The position numbers were made by a program, and so were the translations under genes. A stretch of DNA of 23,460 nt from Chrysochromulina parva (lineage: Eukaryota > Haptophyta > Prymnesiales > Chrysochromulinaceae): the NCBI GenBank assembly GCA_002887195.1, contig PJAB01000583.1, forward strand, positions 1-23,460, read 5' to 3'. A model generated the notes under the pieces. The model did no database searches, was not told the origin of the DNA, and saw nothing but the letters and a program-made list of their open reading frames with translations. Numbering within the stretch: the first letter of the stretch is position 1; every line of letters starts with the position of its first letter. Positions 1-7,700 of this stretch are shown here, in pieces.

Positions 1-173
1 GTCGCCCTCCTTCCCCTCTGGTCGCGCCGTGGGGGACTGCGCGAGGATGCCGATCCCTCTAGGTGAGGAGAGCACGTTAGTGCTGACGATGTGTTGTGTG
101 AACGCCCACGGGGGCGCGCGGAGCGCGGTGTGACGAGCGTGCTGTGTGCAACATCTCGTGTCGCGTCTGACCA

Positions 174-1727
174 ATGTCCTGCGGAGCCGCGTATCATCAA
201 TGTGGTGGCAACGGATGGTGGGGAGCACACTGCTGCGTGCCGCCGCTCCAGTGCCTTGCAGAGAGTGAGTACTACGCGCAGTGTTTGGAAGCGTGCCCGG
301 AGGCGTCATGGCATTGTGCGCGAGCTGGCGCGCCAATAGAAGAACACCCTGCCGCCGCCAACGAGGAGCCGTTGGGTGAGGGGGGCGACTCTTGCCGCTT
401 TGCCTTTGGCACCGCATTTGTCGGGCCTCACCACGACTATGGAGAGGTAGATCATCTGTCCGTGTGGCTAGGCCAGGCTGAAGGTGGAGGGGTAGCCTTC
501 AATGACGATTGGAATGGCGCAGCGTTACGCGTGGCCAAGCAACTCGGCGCTACGCCCGTCTTCTACTCGTATCTCATCGCCTCTCTTGCGCGGCAGCACG
601 CGGGGCTCGAGGACTGCGACGTGGGCCATCCACCGCTCACCTTGTGTGCGCGCGGCGCCGCCTTTGTTCGTGAGCATCTCAAACTGATCTTGGCGGCATA
701 CGAGAGCTTTGCGCGCGAGAGCGCCTCCGTGGGCGGCCGCTCTCTGCGTGTCGTGTGGCTGCTCGAGCCTGACATCCACCAGTACTCCGCCACGGGCGGC
801 GTTACGCAAGAGGGGGGCGGCCTTCCACAGCTTTTCATGGTCGAGCTGCTTCGCAACATCACTGTTCTCGTTCGCCGCCACCTGCCGAATGCTGAGTTCT
901 CGATGGACATCTCGCCGTGGGTGACGGACCAGCGCGCCTGGCTCGTGCCCTTCTTGGAGGGCGTCGACCTCTCATTCATGCACACAAGCGGTGGTCGAAC
1001 TGACGCGCACTCCGAGCGTATTCGGATCACCGACCCGACGACCTGGTTCGAGATTCACCAGATCAGCGGGTTGGGTCTGATTGCAGACACCGGCTACGGC
1101 GTCGCTGGAGAGTCGACCGGGCATGATCGGAGCTGGGACAGTGTGACGAATCTCGGGGCCCGCGTTCGTGACGGCGTCGTGGCCTTGACGCAAGCCAACC
1201 CTTCGCCGACGTGGCTTCATGGGCTAAATCGACTCCGGTCGCAGCTACCAGCCCTCCCGCCTCCTCCTTCGGTACTGTCATTCGAGCGCGTTCGCAACGC
1301 GCCGGCGTGCTTTCGCCAACCCCCTTCCAGTACGCTGGTGGCAGCATCAGCCCACCTGGCTTCCCTCGCCCCCGTCTTGGACCTCATGGATCGTCTGCGA
1401 GCCTCAGCCGGGCGTTGGGACACGGTGGGATGGACCCTTGCAGTGGCAGTGGCTCTCGCGAGCCTCGTGGCGGCAGCTGCACTGTTCAGGGGTCTCGTCA
1501 AGCTGCGGTGCTGTTGCGGCGGCAGCGGCACGAGACGTCCCGCACTGGCCGGCCGGTGTAGGGTGTCCACCGAGGAGCTCGCGGCCATACGTCACGGCGA
1601 TGTGAGCGGAGGCAAACCAAGCATTAGCAAGGCCTCTGCGTCGGGCAGAGGGCGGAAGAGCGGGCTCATCAAGTCGTGGCCGCAATCAAGGGATGACGAA
1701 GAGGGTGAACATGGGGTGGAGCTGTAG
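174..1727 (+). CDS. CBM1 cellulose-binding, membrane-anchored putative glycoside hydrolase-like protein
   Basis: Residues 7-38 match a fungal-type CBM1: Y7, QCGG at 9-12, cysteines C10, C20/C21, C27 and C37, and the tyrosine pair Y33-Y34 that would form the flat cellulose-binding face. Residues about 75-370 form a globular domain with spaced carboxylates in LLEPD (E198, D200), SMDISPW (D245) and IADTGYG (D305). This resembles a TIM-barrel glycoside hydrolase, but I cannot name the family. One membrane helix (W420-F439) is followed by a CCC cluster and a basic 75-residue tail, giving a surface protein with an internal tail. No signal peptide is encoded, and an in-frame TGA lies at 168-170 just before this ATG, so a 5' exon may be missing; a consensus donor (AG|GTGAG) sits at 61-67. 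The CBM1 call is firm, hydrolase activity is inferred, and the true start is uncertain. Confidence 0.8.
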   Translation: MSCGAAYHQCGGNGWWGAHCCVPPLQCLAESEYYAQCLEACPEASWHCARAGAPIEEHPAAANEEPLGEGGDSCRFAFGTAFVGPHHDYGEVDHLSVWLGQAEGGGVAFNDDWNGAALRVAKQLGATPVFYSYLIASLARQHAGLEDCDVGHPPLTLCARGAAFVREHLKLILAAYESFARESASVGGRSLRVVWLLEPDIHQYSATGGVTQEGGGLPQLFMVELLRNITVLVRRHLPNAEFSMDISPWVTDQRAWLVPFLEGVDLSFMHTSGGRTDAHSERIRITDPTTWFEIHQISGLGLIADTGYGVAGESTGHDRSWDSVTNLGARVRDGVVALTQANPSPTWLHGLNRLRSQLPALPPPPSVLSFERVRNAPACFRQPPSSTLVAASAHLASLAPVLDLMDRLRASAGRWDTVGWTLAVAVALASLVAAAALFRGLVKLRCCCGGSGTRRPALAGRCRVSTEELAAIRHGDVSGGKPSISKASASGRGRKSGLIKSWPQSRDDEEGEHGVEL

Positions 1728-2191
1728 TCATCAGCTTCATCGTATCATCTGCGTTCTTCACCGAGGCTCCAAATTGAGACAACAACAGATTACATCTCGA
1801 CCTGTCTCCGAAGTTTGGCGGTAGTTTGGCGGCTTGTGGCTAAGCTTGTGGCTACATGTATCTCTAGAAAAGTTTGTCACACGGGACGTTTATTACCTCT
1901 ACAATATAACGAAGCGGGCGACCACAGCATGAGCATGATGGGTTTTCGGGTATAACTCCGCACGTTGAGCCCCGCCGCATTGAGGTTCCGCATTCGATTG
2001 AGCCCCCACCACAAGTATTATAGAGCGTGGACCAAACACTGCTGAAGTATCACAACATTTGTCGCTGTGAACTTCTCACTAAACTTCTATGAACTTGCTT
2101 GCATGCATGTGAGAGTCTCAAAGCACAAAGACTAATATTTCTGAAGAACCAAACCGCTCATCCGCGCTTCGCGTGCGGCGGCCGCCGCACG
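1728..2191. other. intergenic region with small tandem duplications
   Basis: This 464-nt gap holds the 3' end of the CBM1 gene and the promoter and 5' UTR of the glycosyltransferase gene. It is visibly more AT-rich than the flanking genes. Two short direct duplications are present: GTTTGGCG at 1813-1820 and 1824-1831, and GCTTGTGGCTA at 1832-1842 and 1844-1854. I see no gene, clear TATA element or polyadenylation signal. Confidence 0.6.
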
Positions 2192-3406
2192 ATGCATTCA
2201 ATCAAGAAACAAATCGAACAATCGTATCCCAACCAAATGCGGCCGCAACCAACCATGCCCTTGGGGCCCGTGGCGTTGCGGCGAGCGAGCGAACTGCACA
2301 CAGCAAATTCTGTCCATCTGCGCGTTGCATGGCTCGAAGTGCCGCATCCTGGCTTGGGATACTATAATGCGTTGCGACCACCGCTGGAGTCGCTCGGGCA
2401 CAATGTGACGTTCATGCAAGCGTCTTCGTCGCGTGGCTTTCGGGACGGTGAGCAACTTGGTGCTCGACTCAGGGCGATGGACATCGCCTTCGTTTCTTTT
2501 GGCTTTTTCCCGATGGAGCAGGGCGCATTGCCTCATCTCCACGAGTTCAGCCGTGACAGGTCCGAGATGCGCCCGACGCTCTGTGGCGTGGTCCCTCTCG
2601 TCGTCCTCATCAACAAGGAGTATGCGCTCATGCAACAGAAGATTGCATGGCTGCGGCAACACTGTGTCGAGGCAGCGCTGTCGGTGCATCATGACGTTGC
2701 CACGTTCGAAAACCAGAGCGGCGTGCCCTTCCACCGCATCTGGTTTGGCGTCGACGTTGGCCTGTTTGCCCAACGGCCTTCGTTGAGCACGAGTCTCTTT
2801 GCCCCGCAGTCTTATTTGCCGAACAAATCGCATGAGTATGTATACGATCTCGGCTTCACCGGCGTCGTGCGCAGAGACCAGACCAATAACTGGCGTTACC
2901 AGATCTGGCGGAACGCATGGCCACTGCTGAGCAAGCGCGGATTACGCCTCTTCTCCGGGCCACGGGGCGGCGTACACATCGGCGTGGCGCATGCTGAGAT
3001 CAACCAGTCGTCCTACATCGAGGCCATGCGCGGCAGCAAGCTGTGGCTGAGCACGACAGGCCCCAGTGACCTGGTTGGAACCCGCTATTTCGAGGTGATG
3101 GCCACAGGTGTCACCCTGTGCGTGTGCAACCGCATGAGCAACGAGCTCATCTACGGCAGCCTCGGCATCAAGGAGGGCCGACACGTCGTGATGTTCTCGA
3201 CGCTGGCAGAATTCGTCGACACGGTGATCAACTACACGAGCTTGCCTGAGTACGAGGAGCGCCGCCTGGCTATCGTGCAGCGAGCCCAGGAGCTTGCCTT
3301 CAGAAAGTTCTCGTGGATGCACGTGGCCAAAAAGGTGGAAACTGTGCTGCGCAGGACCGTGGTGGGCGACGGCAAAAAGCATGGTGGAGCCGGAGGTAGG
3401 CGGTAG
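2192..3406 (+). CDS. GT-B-type glycosyltransferase, CgeB / glycosyl transferase family 1-like
   Basis: A 404-residue protein predicted to transfer a sugar from a nucleotide-sugar donor. The N-terminal half begins with a Rossmann-type strand, RVAWLEVPHPGLGYYNALRPP, then GHNVTF and a long 'WFGVDVGLF' segment. The C-terminal half carries the family signature: SGPRGG, then STTGPSDLVGTRYFEVMATG, in which R298, E301 and the following glycine match the donor-binding motif of GT-B enzymes (the CgeB-like Glyco_trans_1_2 pattern). A C-terminal helix follows (FSWMHVAKKVETVL). No signal peptide or membrane helix is seen, so it is probably cytosolic or peripheral. The ATG at 2192 is the first in the open frame and has A at -3. 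The gene follows the CBM1 gene on the same strand. Acceptor and donor sugar cannot be read from sequence. Confidence 0.78.
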   Translation: MHSIKKQIEQSYPNQMRPQPTMPLGPVALRRASELHTANSVHLRVAWLEVPHPGLGYYNALRPPLESLGHNVTFMQASSSRGFRDGEQLGARLRAMDIAFVSFGFFPMEQGALPHLHEFSRDRSEMRPTLCGVVPLVVLINKEYALMQQKIAWLRQHCVEAALSVHHDVATFENQSGVPFHRIWFGVDVGLFAQRPSLSTSLFAPQSYLPNKSHEYVYDLGFTGVVRRDQTNNWRYQIWRNAWPLLSKRGLRLFSGPRGGVHIGVAHAEINQSSYIEAMRGSKLWLSTTGPSDLVGTRYFEVMATGVTLCVCNRMSNELIYGSLGIKEGRHVVMFSTLAEFVDTVINYTSLPEYEERRLAIVQRAQELAFRKFSWMHVAKKVETVLRRTVVGDGKKHGGAGGRR

Positions 3407-3780
3407 AGAGACGGAGAGAAAGGAGGGTGGGCAGGGAGGGTGGCCGGTGCGGGTGTATCGCGGCGTCGAGCTCGAGGTCGTCGTCGTCGTAGCGCGTGCA
3501 AGCTGGTCAAACGGGTGCTGTTGCGCTGCGCGGAGGGCGTGCATGACGTGGTGATGTGAGATATGTGTGAGAAGCGAGAGCGGCGAGTGACGTGAGACTG
3601 CACGGCAGAGATTCAGAGCAGAGACAGCCCGGCGGGTCTAGCGCCGGTACACGCGCGCTACGCGGACGTGGGCATGTAAATACTCTCTACTGAATGTAGA
3701 AAGTTGAGCCCCGCGCTCCCTTCCACCGAGAATCGACATTCGGCGGGGTACTGTATGCATAGTCATGCTGAAGTCACCGC
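3407..3780. other. 3' flank of glycosyltransferase gene, no gene seen
   Basis: This 374-nt stretch starts purine-rich (GAGAGACGGAGAGAAAGGAGG after the stop) and includes a short GTC run near 3476-3490. It lies between two convergent reading frames, so it would hold both 3' UTRs if the minus-strand gene at 3781-4173 is real. No polyadenylation signal or RNA gene is recognisable. Confidence 0.5.
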
Positions 3781-4173
3781 TCACTTGCGCTTGCCTGTGG
3801 GCGGCAACGCAGCGCCGCCAGGACGAGATGCACCCGATGCGCCACGCGCTGCCGCTCGCTTTGACGCACGGTTTACGGGCTTCATAAAAGGGGTTGATGG
3901 CCCGTGCGGATTCTGCTTCATCCGATCGGCGCTTTTGCTACGATCCGCGTATGTTGCTATTTCGGATGCCTCTGGCATGCCTGGCCTTCCATCTTCAGGA
4001 AAGAGCGAGCTGTCGCCATCGCCACCAGCTATCCTGGTGATTAGATCGAGATTTGAATTCTTCATGTTGATGAGGATGCTGCTGCGATCCGCGAGCTTCA
4101 CAGTTCCGAAACCCGATGAAGAGAATCCAAGTGATGAGCTTGCAAGGAGCCACGAAGAGAACGAGCGAAGCAT
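3781..4173 (-). CDS. hypothetical 130-aa protein, possible targeting peptide and basic tail
   Basis: I do not recognise this protein. The frame is open beyond both ends of the proposed gene, and the ATG at 4173 has A at -3. The first about 23 residues (MLRSFSSWLLASSSLGF...) are rich in Ser, Leu and Phe with one Arg, as in a signal or organelle-targeting peptide. The middle (LADRSSILINMKNSNLDLITRIAG) could form a helix. The rest is polar and disordered, with two copies of ADRS and a Lys/Arg-rich end (TGKRK). Third-position GC looks lower than in the flanking genes. A competing plus-strand frame over the same DNA lacks a credible ATG near its start. Alternatives are the last exon of a longer minus-strand gene, whose acceptor could precede LADRSS, or chance. 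Confidence 0.33.
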   Translation of the reverse strand: MLRSFSSWLLASSSLGFSSSGFGTVKLADRSSILINMKNSNLDLITRIAGGDGDSSLFPEDGRPGMPEASEIATYADRSKSADRMKQNPHGPSTPFMKPVNRASKRAAARGASGASRPGGAALPPTGKRK

Positions 4174-4742
4174 TGTTTTCTCCGAGTCCAGCACTCCCGC
4201 AAGTGTAGACAGTTTGTTTTGGGACCCCCTCTTTGGGGCGCCCTTCTGAGCGAGAAATCGGGTGGGAGCGAGGCTGAAAACGATTCTGCTCTGAGGCCCA
4301 AACACCTCAAACGGCCAAAACTGTCATCGGAGATTCGGAGAAAGGACGCGCGGGGCGCCGGCGGCCGGGCCAGTGAGCAGTGACACCTCGGGTCCGACGG
4401 GCTCAGGGCGCCCCAAAGGAGGCGGGTGCGCGATAATTAATGCGCGACCGCCATTGAAATCGAAATAACTTGACTTGACTTGACTACTTTAGAAAGGGTG
4501 CGTACAGTATGTCTAGTTGTGAATGAATTGTACCGGCAATCAGGTGCCGAGTCGGCCGCGGTTTCGGCAAAGGTTTCGGTCGTCGTGCGGTCGTGCGTGT
4601 GCAGCCGAGGCAGCAGGGTACGTTGGTGGGTTGGGATACAATGTAGTTGTGAGGTGTTCGTCATCGTCTGTGTGAGATTCGTCATTCGTGTGCCCGAATT
4701 TTTGCGTCCGTGTGTTTGAAATCACACACACACATTCACACC
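4174..4742. other. intergenic region upstream of the four-domain channel
   Basis: This 569-nt region probably contains the channel promoter and 5' UTR, and the promoter of the minus-strand hypothetical gene if that is real. It includes a short TTGAC repeat (about 4468-4485) and an alternating CA run (about 4724-4741) directly before the channel ATG. No TATA box or other gene can be supported. Confidence 0.5.
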
Positions 4743-7700
4743 ATGGCGGATGCCGCGCGCGCGCGGTCGCGTGAGTGTCCCGGCGTGCCCCGGTTGCTTT
4801 TTACCGGTCCCCCGGTGTTTTTTACCGGTATCGTCCCCGATCGGGTGCAAAAGAGGTCGAGCCTCCGTGGCAAGCCGCGGCCGCGACGCGACGCCGCGAC
4901 GCGAGTGCTGGACGTGTGTCAATTGTCCATTATGGACGAGTTGCCGAGCGCGCCGCACAGCAATGCCGACCAGGATCATGGATACAGAAGCCCGAACCTT
5001 AGCTTCCCTCGCGGAGCCGAGCGGCGGAGTAAGCTGAGCGGAGAGGAAATCAAAGTGCTGCGCTCACGTTACGGAGGAGAGGCCTTGTCACCCCAGGCAT
5101 CGTGCAGCGAAGCAGCTCAGCGTTTCAGCCAGGTGCGGAACGACTTCAGGCGAATGATGGAAGAGGGCGGGCGCGCCGCCGAGCGGCGAGCGATCAACGC
5201 CTCTGCGGACGGCAGTTCATCATCCCCTCCTCGACCGCCTCTTCCACCTCCTGCGCGACCTCCTCCGCCGGCGCCGGCGTCTCCTGCAGGCGATAATTCG
5301 TCGGTGCCAGCTGCTGCTTTAATCTCTCCAGCGGCGCAGAGATCGCTTATGCGCGCGCGGCTCGCGGAGCTCCACATCGGGGAAGGTAACGGTTCAGCAG
5401 CGCCAGCGGCTGCCACACGCTCGCCAGCGGCGGCAGCGGCAACCGCATGCTCGCCAGCGGCGGCCGCAAGCTCGCCAGCGGCGGCCGCAAGCTCGCCAGC
5501 GGCGGCCGCAAGCTCGCAGGAAGCGAGGGCAAGGGTGGACAGCGGCGATGACAGTCCGAGGAGTGAAGGGTCCTCTCCACGAACGCCCGGCGCGGGCTGG
5601 GCCCTGTCGCGCTCGCGTCTTGCGAGCGCCGCCAGCACCACATGCCAAATGCTCCGACCCAATAGCATGAGCGACTTGATTTCGGAGGTGAAGCGCGCTG
5701 ACGCCGACAAGCGGGCACGACGCCTTTTGGAAGAGCGAGAGATGATCGCGGCACGGCAGGCACTCAATAGGAAGCTCCGTGCGATCTCGACTCTGCAGAC
5801 CGCCATGCGCAAGCGACGATGGCGCAAGATGATCTCCTCGAACAGTACGCATGGCCCCACCTGTGCCCCAGCCGCGCGCATGACCCCACCTGCGCGCTCG
5901 CGCGCCCTCGCCCTCACTGTCGCCCTCGCCGTCGCTCTCGGCGCTCTTGCGTGTGCGCAGTCCCCATCGTCAACGGCCCCTGCGGAGCCAAGGCCTTTCC
6001 CATCTTTTGGGGCCGGACGCGTCTGGGCACCGCGGGGCTCTCTGGTCGGCAGTACCGGTACTCTAGTTGTTTCGGATGCCTGCCCGTCGAGCATCCGGTA
6101 CGGGAGGCACTCATCTTCGTCGTCGACAGCGTCTGGTTCGAGCGCATCACACTCGTCGCGGTCCTGATCAACTGCGTGCTCCTCGGTCTCCAAGGGCCGC
6201 CACAGCTGCCGTTGCCGCCGTCGTCGCCGCCGCCGTCGCTGCTCGAGGTGGCGTCCGGGGCTGCAGCGTCGCTGCCGCTGCCCCTTTCTTCGGTTTCGTC
6301 ACGCGCGTACGAATTCTTCGAGCTTAGCTTCACACTCTTCTTCACATGCGAGATCCTCTGCCGGATCGGAGCCATGGGGCTGGCCGGCCACGAGTACTCC
6401 TACCTCGCGGACGGCTGGAATGCGATCGATTCCTTCGTGGTCGCCGCCGGCTGGTTCGCGCTGCTCTTTCCCCAGCTGGGCAACTTAACCGCCGTGCGCG
6501 CCATACGCGCGCTACGACCGCTCCGGACGATTACGCGCATTCCTGGGCTACGCCGGCAGGTGATTGCACTCAGTTGCACTTGATCGCACTTGATTGCCAT
6601 TGAGTGCCCCTTACGGCTTCTGATGGCTACTGATGTCTACATCGGCAGGTCAACACGCTCGTGGACGCGGTGGCGGAGCTGGTCGACGTGGGCGCGCTCT
6701 TCGTTCTCCTGCTCACGTTCTTCGGGATCATTGGCATGCAAATCTTCAAGGGCGCACTCCGCTACCGCTGCTTCGACTTCTCAACGTTTGCGAGCGCTCC
6801 GCCTGGCGAGCTGCCCGAGCCCATCGCACCCATCGACGGCGTGTGCTCGCCTACCAGCGCGCCGCCGCCGCCGCCGCTGCCTCTCTGGTACTTAACGTCA
6901 GCGCGCCCCATGCCGCCGCAAGGCACGTGTGATGCGGGCGAGGTGTGCGCTGACTACGGCATCAACCCATTCTACGGCACGGTGTCGTTCGATAACATCC
7001 TGGCAGCGTGGATGACCATCTTTCAAGTGATCACTCTCGAGGGCTGGGTTGGCATCGTCGACATGGCCTCTCGCCAGGCAGGCCGCTTCATCGCAAGTGC
7101 CTATTTCATCACGGTCGTGCTGCTAGGCTCGATCTACCTTCTCAACCTCTTCCTCGCCGTCGTGTGGCAGGCATATCGTACGCAGGAAATCATGCACGAG
7201 AGCAAGAAGCCACAACTCTCTTCCAGTAGGAGCTTCCGCCGCCGCCGTCGCGCCATGTCCCTAGCCGGTGAGCTGCGGGCACCCGGAGCCGGGGTCTCGT
7301 TGCACGGGGGCTCCTTCGGGCGCCGGTCGCCTTCGGCAGTCTTCGGGCGCCGGTCGCCTCCTCTCACCGGCCGCCTCTCACCGCCGATCGCCACCGCCCG
7401 GACGACCACACCAACTGGGCTGATCCCCGACGAGTCGGACGAGTCGGGGACCCAGCGAGAACGACGCTCGTCGGGCGAGCTCGCGCTCACCACAGCGCTC
7501 GGACAGCGCCACTCGCCAGTGCCGATGAGCGGCGCGAAGGCGAGCCTGAGTGCTGTGGTGAGCGCTGTGGAGCCTCCCTCCCTGGTTACCTCAACGGTCC
7601 AACGCTCGGCTGCGCTCCCGCCGCCAGGTTGGGAGCCAGCGCCCGTCTTGGAGTCGGGCAAAGGCTCCCAGCTCTGGGAGCCAGCACCGGTCTCGCAGTC

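Noticed and set aside
2198..2833. A 211-codon minus-strand frame opposite the glycosyltransferase
   Set aside because: The plus strand carries the glycosyltransferase signature; the antisense product has no domain and no supported start.
3704..4249. A 181-codon plus-strand frame opposite the small hypothetical gene
   Set aside because: It starts at TTG, has no ATG near its start and no family features; the opposite strand has a better start context and more protein-like sequence, though neither is certain.
4710..4742. Upstream extension of the channel reading frame beyond the ATG at 4743
   Set aside because: The extension begins at GTG and runs through a CA-rich simple repeat; the ATG at 4743 has a much better initiation context.
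5880..5960. A hydrophobic stretch (ALALTVALAVALGALACAQ) resembling a signal peptide or membrane helix in the channel N-terminus
   Set aside because: It lies in the predicted intron 1, just before the acceptor; the pyrimidine-rich tract produces the Leu/Val/Ala reading.
5117..6193. A 358-codon open frame on the minus strand, opposite the channel N-terminus
   Set aside because: It mirrors Ala/Ser-rich repeats and crosses the predicted intron; it has no recognisable domain, while the plus strand encodes the channel tail and domain I S1.
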